NCBI RefSeq assembly: GCF_022539665.2 | Contig: NC_081336.1 | Location: 7,354,778 to 7,418,777, forward strand | Source of the DNA: Daphnia carinata | Taxonomy: Eukaryota; Arthropoda; Branchiopoda; Diplostraca; Daphniidae | Reading direction: 5' to 3' | Length of the DNA stretch: 64,000 nucleotides | Part shown: piece after piece, positions 13,253-23,194 of the stretch | How positions within the stretch are numbered: position 1 is the first letter of the stretch | How the letters are laid out: every line of letters starts with the position of its first letter | Translations under genes and position numbers: made by a program | Notes under the pieces: generated by a model | What the model was told of the DNA's origin: nothing | The model's input: only the letters and a program-made list of their open reading frames with translations | The model's database searches: none

Positions 13253-15028
13253 TTGAGAAAGAATTTTATCCAAGGTCGATGTTAATTTTTTTTTTTTTTT
13301 GCTACATCTGTGCGGGGTTGATTTGGAATAGTTCCAATCACGTGATCCGCGAAATCTCTCCATCAAAAAAGAAAAAAAAAGAAAAATCCTTTCGCAACGC
13401 TTGTGGCCTTGCCAATTCCAAACAGACGTGTACTTGACGTACATGTGTCATTTGCTTATTGAAGGGAACGGTGTAATACGCAGACGAAAAACATTTCTTT
13501 TAACATTCTTCGTTTCGCTAGAAAAAAAAAAAACGTGACGAACGCGGCAGAAATAAAAATAAATCCTTCAACTCTGCAAAGCCGAAAAAAAAAAAAAAAG
13601 AAATTCCTTTTCTTTTTTTTTTGTTGCTTTTTCAAAATTCGAATATTTATGTGAAATTGCGCAGTCACTTAAGTCGCTTGTTTCATACGACAGTACATGC
13701 TAATGCGGGACGCTTATTTATTATAGTTGACAGGCCCAGCAAATTACAAAAAAAAAAAAAAAAAAAGAAAAAAGACTTTCCGGATATTTGGTTGCGCAAC
13801 CTCCATCAACGATTAGAAATGGTGACTAACGCACCTATTTGAGAACGAAAAATCAAAATCCCTTTTTTTTTCTTTTTAATTCTTTACGTTCGAAAACAAA
13901 AAAAAAAAAAAACATAAAAGCAGAATGGCCTTTTTTGTGCGCGTTTTTTTTCACTTGAATGATCAAACGGACCGTTGCGGAGCCCAATCGCCTTCACCCA
14001 GCAAAGTCCTTGTTTCCCCCTAAATTCATTTTAACTACTCCACCCACTAAAACAAATGAACGTAACCAACAGAAACATTTAGCACACAATTAAAACAATT
14101 GTTTGTGTGTTGCAAGGACGTCCCTGATTTTAGCGTTTCAAAGGAAGCGCATCAATGTGACCCTGATGACCTGCTTTCCACGGTTTCCCACCGAATGCCC
14201 TCTTGCGGTTAAAAACAAGGATTTCCCCTTCGCAATCCCCATTTCAACCTGTCGGAACAATTACTTTGTTCCACCCTTGAATGAGCAGATGAATGTTTTT
14301 CTACGAATATGTAATTCGCAACGGCCTTTCTCTTTTCAGATCGAAAAAGAAGCTAAAGCAGTGGCGACATTCATGGAAGCGGCCTTCTTCAACAACAGCG
14401 GCGCCGTTCAGGGCGTCGTCGTTTTAACGCAAGAGGTAAAATATCAATTCCTGACCGACCCCCCCCCCTCTCAGCCCAGCCATTTTCTTTTTTCAAAATT
14501 CCCTTTTTTTTTTTTTTGTTGTCTTTTCTCTCTTTGGTTGCGTAAACCCAAAAATGCGTCCCGCAATTGGCCAGGCTCCAGCAAAAGGCGTCACACTGCG
14601 GGGTAACGTACGCGGATTAACGCCGGGCAAGCACGGCATCCGCATTCACGAATTCGGCGACATTCGTGATCACTGCCGAGCTGATAGGACGGGACAGGTT
14701 TACAATCCTTACAAGGTATAATCACGAAACCAATTAACTCCTCGCAATGCCGTTACGTGGATGCAACGAATTAATCATGCAAAAACATTTCTAAAAAATA
14801 ACATCGTTTTTGGTATGGCAGGTGAAAATGCAAGAGTCGAACATCGAAGTGAAAGAAGATGGCACAGCTGATTTCGTACTGACGGACAAGACCTTGACGC
14901 TGGTCGGAGGTCGATCCATCATTGGCCGATCTATTGTAATCGATCAAGAGCCCGATGACGATTTTACACGCAATGGAAGGGCCAAGAGACGAGCGGTTTT
15001 GTGCGGCGTCATCGGTCGTGCAGATTGA
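12773..15028 (+). CDS. Secreted Cu/Zn superoxide dismutase-like pseudoenzyme
   Basis: Four coding exons (12773-12991, 14340-14435, 14575-14715, 14822-15028) join in phase 0 to give 220 residues. A signal peptide is likely: MKAY, then a hydrophobic stretch to about residue 25. Residues 90-220 follow the Cu/Zn SOD fold: GVVVLT, GLTPGKHGIRIHEFGD, and a C-terminal CGVIG. Compared with SOD1, the first copper His is Arg128, the bridging His is Val147 and the last copper His is Asp193; the zinc loop holding the other ligands is missing, and the position of the active-site Arg is Ala210. His130 and the two disulfide Cys (139, 213) remain. The fold is probably kept but dismutase activity is not expected. 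It recalls Drosophila Rsod (related to SOD); orthology was not tested. A poly(A) signal lies at 15231-15236. Confidence 0.85.
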
Positions 15029-15230
15029 ATAGAACAAGATAATCCAATCGTCCTCCAAAATAAGGAAAAAACGAAACCGTTGTGCAAAATTGTTTACCAT
15101 AAGAAATATTTTTGTTTTGGAGAACGTTAATTGTTAGGGAAGGGGGATGGGGGTATAACGCAAAAAAGGCGCGAAAACGAGAAGGGAGTAACACATGATG
15201 GGCAAGAAAATGGAAGCCAAACCTGGGAAC

Positions 15231-15236
15231 AATAAA
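15231..15236 (+). terminator. Poly(A) signal of the SOD-like gene
   Basis: AATAAA about 200 nt after the stop codon, in the same orientation as the gene. Confidence 0.65.
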
Positions 15237-16869
15237 AGAGGCCTAATTTTTTTAAAACAAATTGCAACTTTTGACAAAACGATTCTTTTTTAAATTGCCT
15301 AACCTTGTGAATGCCATTGTAATATTATGATAAATAGATAAACGATCTTGGTTTAAATGTTTGAAAAATAATTTCCCAATTCATTAGAAGAGAAAAAAAG
15401 GTGAAAGAACAGTAGCATATTAATCGTGGAAAACCAATTAATCAAAAGTCCCATTTAACAAAAAAAAAAAAAAAAAAGAAAATGGCGACAGTCACTCCAT
15501 TGAAAGACAAAAAACTGACTTACCCTAATTTTGTTGTCATGGGGTTTCTTGTTCCATACTCGCACTGTTTGAAGATCAGCACACAATTTCAGATGAACGT
15601 AAGTTATTTGTTTCATACAAAATTTGAATTACTTTTTTAAAAACGTCTGCACTTTGTTTCTTTCACTTTAATGTGTACACGAAAAATGTGGGAAACATGT
15701 GCACCACGTGTTGCCGAAACAGAAAAATTGCGAAACGGTTTTTGGCATTCTTAGGTTACATACCCATATCAAAATTTTCGTAATAAATATGCATTAAAAA
15801 TTATCATGAAATTATTAAGGCTTTTTGAAATGATTGAGGCCATTTTAATTGAAGAAAAATGGAATATGTAGAAATATGGAGTCTTTATCAAGCAACCATC
15901 ACAACGAGATACATGGTATCCATGGCGTCACCTCTATTGAACTGATGAAATGTCTATCTATTGTGCATGACTTTGAACACGCGACAGGAAATAGATCTTG
16001 TGTTCGTCTTTTGTTTTAATTTTTTTCCCACTAAGGTTTAATAGGGTGGGAACATCGTTGCCAGTTCACAATGTAACAATCGTTTTTCTATTTCATTTTT
16101 CTTTTAATAATCACAATCACTCAGAAAGTGAAATTGAAAATAACATATTCGTATTCATATATTATTCGTACTTAAAATTGAAATATTAACTCGCACGGTA
16201 AAAAAGTAAAACTTGTACAAACGCCGTCTGTCGGGCATTGCAATAAGCTTAGCTCAGTATTTCGACCATCAACCGGATCGAACGTTTCAGATCAATCCTG
16301 GATTTCCTCGCGTCGACATGTGAGTTGTAGGTATTTACTTTGTCGTTTTTTTGGGTTTTTGCTGTTCATTTTCATTGTCGTATGTTAATAGCTTTGGTTG
16401 ACACCTGTTTGTAAACGTTTTAAATTTACGTCGATGTAGTTACGTAGAATTAATAAAATATTTTTGGAATTAGGAAAATGTAAGATTATGCCAAGGGGAA
16501 TTTCTTGGTTGTGATGGTGGTGATTGTGGTCTACATAGTATATTATTATTAATTACGTGTGATTTGTGGGAAAATTTGCTTCGTGCGTGTGCCATCCGAT
16601 AATTAAAATAACTTTTGATCAGCAGGATGACGGTGGATAACCGTTGGTTGCACTTTGGCAGCGCATGTTGATCGTCCGACCCATGGTGTTACACCGCCTC
16701 GTGGGTGATTCGAAAATGTATTGGATCATCTTTCCTTTTTGAATGCTCATTACTAATGTTTTAAGTTTCATTTTTTAGGGCAATAAACGAGCCTCAGCTA
16801 TGTTCCAGCTTTAGATAACAGCAAAGACAAAATACCAAGTCCTCGTAAGCGATTAACCCACGCCGCCTT
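15237..16869. other. AT-rich intergenic region
   Basis: Low-GC sequence with far fewer homopolymers than the left flank. No coding exon was recognised. A few isolated splice-like signals (for example GTAAGT near 15599) have no associated conserved frame. Confidence 0.5.
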
Positions 16870-18120
16870 CAATCCCCTTAAACTGACAAGGTTTACCACC
16901 TCTTTGACTTCTCTCACCGATACTGATACCGGGGAGGGTCGTATTAGAGTTCGTTTTTATTGTAACAGGTCAGTGCAAGAAAAGGTGTTTTCGAATCAAA
17001 TCGTTTTTCTAATTGGAAATTTATATTTCAGCTTCTTGAACGGAGTGAACTGCAAATGGGCAGGGGAAGCAAGAATGCCGTTAAAGTCCAACTGTATAGT
17101 GAAATATGAAAGCACGTGGAAAAAGGCAAGGAATTGAAGACAAATCTTGTAGTATGTTCCATTAAAACTTGACAAACTAGTATTTCAGCCTTGATTATAA
17201 ATCCCTGCACAATTATTTTAAGTTGAGATAGTGGAATGTTTGTGACAAGCAGGTACCTTTTAAAGCAAATTTTATAATTCGAAATAACTTTCCTTTTATA
17301 GACAAGTCGAGGTGAATTTACTTACAACTTAAAAGATGCCCAGGAATGTTGTCTTAATATGCTGAAGATTGCAGGTTATAGGTATCTCATCCTATTTTTC
17401 TATTCTTTATTTGTTACTTTCATTATGCAAATTGTTAGCAATTATTAATTAAAACTTTACATATGACGTGAATTTAGCTCAACACATTTTTTTCCACAGG
17501 TCACTGAAATGGAATACAAATTAAAGAGCTGGGAACCTCATCGCTCTCCTCGTTCACCTAGTTTCTACATTTTTCAGTACGGATATATGATGTACATGAG
17601 ATTGTTTCCCCGACAAAATGTTTTCACTCATTTTGACCTAACTAAGGTATGTCCTTTCATGTTTGAAGTTTTTTATCACTTTACTTTTGTTGCATCTGAT
17701 TTTTAGTACACATTACAGTTTAAGTAAACAATCTTTTAGAAGGTACATTTAGAAAACTTTCACAACCTAAATAATTTTAGTTTTTTTTTTTTCTGTTAAA
17801 CATGGAAAAAAGCCGTATGCTGTACTTTATTTTAATATATTTGACTCCTTTATTAGGGAGATTATGACGAGGCCTTAGAGTGGCCATTTATTTTGATACG
17901 CCGAGTCTATTCTTGACCAAGCATCTCCATTTCAAGACATAGTTTCAAGAGTTTGGGATCCAAAGGTAATTAAAAATTCAGGCAAAGTTAATTATCTGGC
18001 TTTCAACGACAGCATTATAGCACACAGGGAACCTCGTACGTTTTGTCCATATGCCAACAAGTGTCATTCGGTTTGGCGCATTAACGAACATACAACAATA
18101 CATACTCTAAAAAATTTTAT
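16870..18120 (+). pseudogene. Decayed TRAF-like gene (TRAF zinc finger and MATH/TRAF-C remnants)
   Basis: An exon at 17500-17646 encodes SPSFYIFQYGYMMYMRLFP, matching the early TRAF-C (MATH) domain of TRAF6-type proteins. It splices in phase 0 to 17857, which encodes GDYDEALEWPF, equivalent to the GEYD..LPWPF segment. Then the frame breaks: the next conserved block, SILDQ, lies in the +1 frame from about 17906, while the original frame stops at TGA 17914-17916. About 0.4 kb upstream (17030-17137) NCKWAGE resembles a TRAF-type zinc finger. No RING exon is seen upstream. Retained introns indicate a duplicated rather than retro-copied gene. A base error in the assembly could also cause the single frameshift, but the missing N-terminus and weak C-terminus favour decay. 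Confidence 0.6.
17365..17436 (+). repeat. 72-bp dispersed duplication, copy 1
   Basis: Matches 18218-18289 over 72 bp with five mismatches and no gap. It includes TATAGGTATCTCATCC and a T-rich tail ending in CAAATTGTT. It lies in an intron of the TRAF-like relic. Confidence 0.85.
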
Positions 18121-18217
18121 TTTTTCTAATTTTTCCATTTCTCAATATGTGTAGGAAAAAATCCTCATTCTTTTTCGGAGATTTGGTTACTGGTTCAAGG
18201 ATTTCGGTTACTGATTC

Positions 18218-18289
18218 AAGATTGCCGGGTATAGGTATCTCATCCATTTTTTCTATTCTTTATTTGTTACTTTCATTATACAAATTGTT
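18218..18289 (+). repeat. 72-bp dispersed duplication, copy 2
   Basis: Second copy of the repeat at 17365-17436. Directly before and overlapping it, GGTTACTG-G/A-TTCAAG occurs twice in tandem with a 21-bp period (about 18185-18226). This shows local sequence duplication inside the decayed locus. Confidence 0.85.
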
Positions 18290-18299
18290 GACCCACCAG

Positions 18300-19480
18300 A
18301 AAAAAAAAATCCAGCCCTTGACTATTGACGATGAAAAGAATCCAAAGACAACCACTGCCCTTTTTTTACAACTAAAGATACGTCGTAAATTTCCTGAAGG
18401 AAAATTTGCTTAGACTTCCCAATTTACCTGCACGTGAACATCTGATGGCGTTACAAGACGGTAAGACCAAGCGCGTAGACTAACAAATGTTATCATAATT
18501 CTGTGTTTTTCATGCAGTAAAGCCATCGAATATCGTATAGCTGGGGAAAAAGCTGTTTTTGAAAAACATGAAACGGAAACAAGGCGACAGTCCGATAGTC
18601 ACAGATTTTGACGTGATATTTTTTTGTCTATACTTATGCTGTCGAAGTCATTCTTCACATTTGCTGAAACAGGAACCAGATTTAATTACATAATCTTTTA
18701 AACAGGTTTCTGTGGATAGTGCTTGGGGAATAGAAACCACATTAGACGTAAACGAATCAGATGACCTGATGCTGTTGCAAATGCAAATAATGCAGAGTTA
18801 CATTTGTGTACCATGTACGTGTATACCATTAGCTGAGCATCGTAGAACTAAAGTATCATTAAAGATTTTCATTTTTTAGATATCCGTTGAAATATTAATT
18901 TTCTTTCAGTTTTGTAGGTGTCGTTAAGATAAGCTGTTCACTCTGCGTTGAAATGGTAAAGGTGAAAATTGCTAATAATAGCGTTTAAAAATAATATTTG
19001 GGGTCAGCTTATGATTTCATATTTTGGTTGGTTTTCGTAGATTGGATGCAATTGGGTCATGTGCAGTCATTGTTGGAAGTGGTAATCAATGCTTTATAAG
19101 TATTTTGACAAGGAATATGTACTAATTCTTGTTTTTTATTCAATATAGATGGAAGATTGTTACGGAACGGGAAAGAAGCGGATGGTAGGAGTTGGCTGAG
19201 TGACCGAAATTCTTCTATATTTAATTTTCTCACGTTTACCGTTTATAAAAAAACATTATGTATTGGTTTCATTGTTTTCCTGTATTCAGTGACTAGAAAA
19301 TCGCTAAGGTGTTTTTTGGAAAGGGGGGAGGGGAGGGTTTGTAAAGGCTTATGTAGGGCTCAATCTCGGTGCATCAATGTACTTATTATTAAAGTAACTT
19401 ATTTCCAGAAGATTCTGACGCCACTAACATGTAATGTATGTATAAACAATAAAATCTATTTTGAATAAATTCATTTTTAT
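18300..19480 (+). other. Exon-like fragments of uncertain origin
   Basis: Short coding-like pieces lie among splice-like signals: KENLLRLPNLPAREHLMALQ (about 18395-18460), AIEYRIAGEKAVFEKHETE (about 18522-18580), and near 19042-19080 GCNWVMCSHCW, a Cys pattern reminiscent of the GCN-x2-C-x2-C part of RBR/IBR ubiquitin-ligase domains. The pieces do not join in one continuous frame. They may belong to the TRAF-like relic or to another decayed gene. A tail-like AATAAA occurs near 19448. No function is assigned. Confidence 0.25.
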
Positions 19481-19504
19481 TTATTATCCAATTTTTATGA
19501 AAAT

Positions 19505-19625
19505 ATTTTTTTAAATTTTTCGCCGGAATTTTTTCCTGAAAAATTTTTTTCGCCGGGAATTTTTTTTCCGAAAATTTTTTTGCTGGAATTTTTTTTTTTT
19601 CTGGGTGGATTTTTTTGTTTTTCCG
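19505..19625. repeat. Degenerate tandem repeat (CGCCGGAATTTTTT units)
   Basis: Three to four imperfect units of about 30-35 bp, each with a C/GCCGG or GCTGG core, an AATTTTTT tract and a CCGAAAATTTT tract. It directly precedes the first tRNA-like sequence. Confidence 0.6.
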
Positions 19626-19679
19626 AAATTTTACACATTTTCGCTAAATTTCAACAAAATTCATTAAAATCGAGACGAC

Positions 19680-19750
19680 GTCCATGTGGGATTCGAACCT
19701 CAGACCTCTGACTTATCACGCCGCTACTCTACCGTTGAGCTACGACTCAC
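19680..19750 (-). repeat. tRNA-like sequence 1 (degenerate)
   Basis: On the minus strand an A-box-like TAGCTCAACGGT (19742-19731) and a perfect B box GGTTCGAATCC (19699-19689) have tRNA spacing. The D arm (GCTC/GAGT) pairs and the anticodon loop position reads GTGATAA. The acceptor and T stems pair poorly. It is better read as a tRNA pseudogene or a tRNA-derived repeat than as a working tRNA. Confidence 0.5.
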
Positions 19751-19907
19751 ATACTATAATACTTTGGATCTTCTACATAATCCAAAATCGACGTTAACAC
19801 TTAGAAAATTCTTGAAGTGCCGTTTCGGTGATGCAGGGTCCAGTCATTGCTCAACGGACGAGCGATGGCCTGGAAATTTGACAGTGCATCCATCGGATGT
19901 CTGCCTC

Positions 19908-20091
19908 GGTATCCCACTTGAAGTGGCCACGTGGTGGTCTGCAGGAACTAGCCTTAGCTGTCCTGGGAACTCAACGGCGTACCCCTTGCATCCCTGCCAG
20001 GTACCCCACTCCAAGTGGCCACGTGGTGGTCTGCAGGAACTAGCCTCAGCTATCCTGGGAACTCAAGGGCATATCCTTTGCATCCCTGCCA
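19908..20091 (+). repeat. 92-bp tandem repeat, two copies plus a remnant
   Basis: Two adjacent units start with GGTA-T/C-CCCACT at 19908 and 20000. Each holds AAGTGGCCACGTGGTGGTCT and ends in CATCCCTGCCA; they differ at only a handful of positions. A third unit starts at 20092 (GGTAACCAAGTGGCC) and decays within about 25 bp. Open frames over it are an accident of the missing stops. Confidence 0.85.
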
Positions 20092-20273
20092 GGTAACCAA
20101 GTGGCCGTACGGGAAACCATGCCCAGGTGCCCACATCATAGCACCTGCTATGATGTACCAGCAGATGTCTCTCTCTAAGGGGTCACATGGTGGTTTAGGA
20201 ATTCATTACTACCAAGTATTAGCGATAATAAATTTTATCATAAAATTACACCACATTTTATACATCTTCTTAT

Positions 20274-20344
20274 GAACCCGTACGGGAATCGAACCCAGTA
20301 CTTCCGGCATTCTATGCCGATACACAACCATTGCGCCATGATTC
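20274..20344 (-). repeat. tRNA-like sequence 2 (near-complete cloverleaf)
   Basis: The 71-nt minus-strand sequence folds as a cloverleaf: D stem GCGC/GTGT, D loop AATGGTT, anticodon stem TCGGC/GCCGG with loop ATAGAAT (T33 present, anticodon position AGA), a 5-nt variable region, and T arm CTGGG-TTCGATT-CCCGT. The acceptor stem pairs at about five of seven positions. AGA would be Ser, but tRNA-Ser has a long variable arm that is absent here. Probably a tRNA-derived element or pseudogene; a non-canonical functional tRNA is not excluded. Confidence 0.55.
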
Positions 20345-20502
20345 ACACAATATCTATCGCCTTTTTCGCATATAATTTTAAGACAACTTTTTGCACTTAG
20401 AAACATTTTGTAGAATGGTTCTAGGTAAATTGATATTTTATTTTGGGCTCCGTCAACAATAAAGTGTAACAATTTTTTAAATAACACGTCACGTATAAGT
20501 TA

Positions 20503-20578
20503 AACGCAACATGAGGTTTGAACTCACGACTTCCGTAATGTGAAGCAGACACTCTACGTTATGACCACTGTACTTCGT
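20503..20578 (-). repeat. tRNA-like sequence 3 (degenerate)
   Basis: Minus strand. The T arm GTGAG-TTCAAAC-CTCAT pairs well and the acceptor (ACGAAGT/GTTGCGT) pairs at six of seven positions counting wobbles. The anticodon arm has an eight-base loop and the D arm is poor. Read as a tRNA pseudogene or tRNA-derived repeat. Confidence 0.45.
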
Positions 20579-20666
20579 ATGACTGTTGTATTATATGTTG
20601 ATTATATTATATACTCAACGTACAAGTCGACTAAATTTTAGAAATTAGAACGCATTTATCACCTTT

Positions 20667-20741
20667 GGCATAACCTGGGGTTTGAACCCAAGGTTTTGGA
20701 ATTCTGATACAAACGCCCTACCTCGTGTCTATGTACTTGAT
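20667..20741 (-). repeat. tRNA-like sequence 4 (degenerate)
   Basis: Minus strand. The T arm TTGGG-TTCAAAC-CCCAG pairs fully and gives a good B box. The acceptor and anticodon stems are broken. Same orientation as the other three tRNA-like sequences. Confidence 0.4.
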
Positions 20742-20769
20742 ACAGTTGCAGGAGTCAGCTGGTAGGCCG

Positions 20770-22633
20770 ACGGCGACAGCCTATACAGCATTGTCATGTC
20801 ATACCTTTTCGATTCTTACACTTTTCACTGTCAATATTGCAAAATTAGTTTGATTCTTTTTTTTTATAATTCTTGAGTTGGAAAAATTTTTAGTAATGAA
20901 TTTTTCTTCACATTTTTCTCTTCGTAAAAATAAACAAGTGGCAACTGCTTTTTCAACGTTTGTTTGATATAAGACAACAATTCACTATTGGTGTATTCTG
21001 GCATTCGTTCTCAACTTCAAAAGTCAAGGGGATGGCGTTCACAGCGTTTTTGGTGTGTTTCTTTTTTTTTCGTCACTTGTTACCAAATAACAAGCAATAC
21101 AAGCAATGGGGAAAAGGGAAGAAGAACATGGGGCGTGATAGCAAGTAAACTTCTCTTTTCTTCTTCAGCGACATCTGTTGGTATCTTTTACGGAAGCGCG
21201 AAAATAAATTTAAAAAAACAAACAACACCCAAAAACGAGGGAAAACAAAATAAAAAAAAAAACCCTTGTTTGATAAGAAGAACAAAACAATTCCTGGAAA
21301 TTTCCGTGATGTCATTCAACGTGAGAGCTAAGTCCTGATCGTGATATAACAGGTATTTAACATGACTCTTTTTTGTAGCCGTAATGGGATGCTTTCAACA
21401 ACAAAAAAAAAACGAGCCATGCATGGTGTTTAAAAGACATCGATACACAGACAAAAAAAAAGCTATTTTATTGATTTTACGGTGGATTTCTTTTTTTGCT
21501 GCTTGATTTATGGTAAACTCTTTCGCTTCACCATATTTGGAAATAAATTAATTAAAAAGCGATACAACGCTAGCATTATTAATTCACTTGTTTTTTTTTC
21601 TCGCAGAATGAAATGATCAATATTGATAAACGAACAAATGGCATACAGATGAAAGAAAAAAAGATGTTTCTTCTTCCATTTTGAAGGAACACGCACAAAA
21701 AAAGAATTTGTTTAAATAAAACGGGATGAGGTGGAAAAAAAAGTTTGGAATCGGGGGTAGACAATTAAGATTGTATACTTTCGAATTGTGATAATAATAA
21801 TGATAATATTAATAGTAATAATAAAGAGCTTCACGATGCAATCGCTGTGCGCGACGGGGGGAAAAAGGAATAATCTCGTGGCCTACTTTTTAACTTTAAT
21901 TCCAATTGAAGAGAGGGATGGGAGGGGGAAGGGGTATAAATTCGAACAACGACCCATATAAAACATGCCGACAGGCTCGGAGGCAAAAAGGAGAGAAAAA
22001 TAAAGATGGAAAACGTATATCAACAAAAGAGTAGACACGCCACACACACAAACAAAAAATTAAACGAGGAAAAAGACACGAAAATGTGAAAGAAAGAAAG
22101 AAAAAAAAAAAAGACAGATATAATATAGAAAACCTCCATAGCACTATGTCGTTATTTTTGTTACTTCTGCTCTTGCTGCTGCTAGTTCAAACAACAACCA
22201 CCACCGAAAAAAAAAACTAGGGAGGATAGACAACTTGACGGAAATTCACAAGAGCCCGAAAAAAAAAAAAAAAAAAAAAAAAAAATCTCCCCGCACACCT
22301 GCTGTACATGCGTAACATACACACACACTGGGACTGGCTACATTTGTTTTAATTCTTATTTTAATTGTTTTCGTATTTCTACTATCAGATCTTTAAAGCG
22401 TCTCCCTTGGACACAGTGGAATGTTTGCCTTCATCAGCCTTCTCCTTTCTCGAATCGAATTAACTTTTAATTGCGCAGGGGAGCGAGGAAGAGCGATTTC
22501 TATAGTACCGAATATAAGGGGGAAAAATTAAAAAATAAGAAACTTAACAAGATTCGATTTTTGAAACTTCCGAATCAAGCAATGATGAAGGGAGATGGGA
22601 AAAAAACGATATTTTTTTGTTTTTTTTTTTCAA
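20770..22633. other. Spacer / presumed LAP 3' UTR region
   Basis: Downstream of the LAP stop codon on the minus strand. It contains poly(A) tracts (the longest near 22259-22285), an AAT-repeat at about 21788-21826 and no recognised coding exon. Part of it is probably LAP 3' UTR, but the poly(A) site was not placed. Confidence 0.45.
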
Positions 22634-23154
22634 TTAAAGGGCGCCAAATGGATCGAGCTGCTGATTGGCAGCCGGGCGGATACTAGAACCCATAGGCATG
22701 CCCGGCTGAGTCATGGCTCCCATGGCGAAAGGACCACCGGCGCCAGAGGAGGGTCCAGACATCATTCCCGGCCTGATACCCGAAACCATGGCAGGCTGTG
22801 TTTTAAACCAAATAAAATAAATAAAACTCAACAATCCCCCCTGAAAAAACAAAAAAACAAACAGAGAACACAAAGTGTCATGTCTTACGTTCATCGGTTG
22901 GTTGGCGGCATATGGGGCCGTCATGCCCGTCATCGGCGCCATGGGAACCATCGGTCTGTAAGCCATTTGACCAGCTTGCATAGTCATCGGCGCGCTCGCC
23001 ATAGGCATACCCATCATGGGTTGTGGATTCCACTGGCCAGCCACTGGTTGTTGCGGCTGAACAGGGGCGCCAGTTTTGTTAGCTGCCGCTGGGCCAGTAT
23101 TCCACTGGCCAGTTCTACGCAAGCAATGAAGAAAATGGACTTTAAATAGCAACA

Positions 23155-23194
<40 letters not shown>

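Noticed and set aside
19686-20096. 136-codon plus-strand frame
   Set aside because: It spans the 92-bp tandem repeat and the antisense of a tRNA-like sequence; the repeat itself explains the open frame.
20274-20344. Calling this a functional tRNA-Ser(AGA)
   Set aside because: No long variable arm as required for tRNA-Ser and only partial acceptor pairing; listed as tRNA-like instead.
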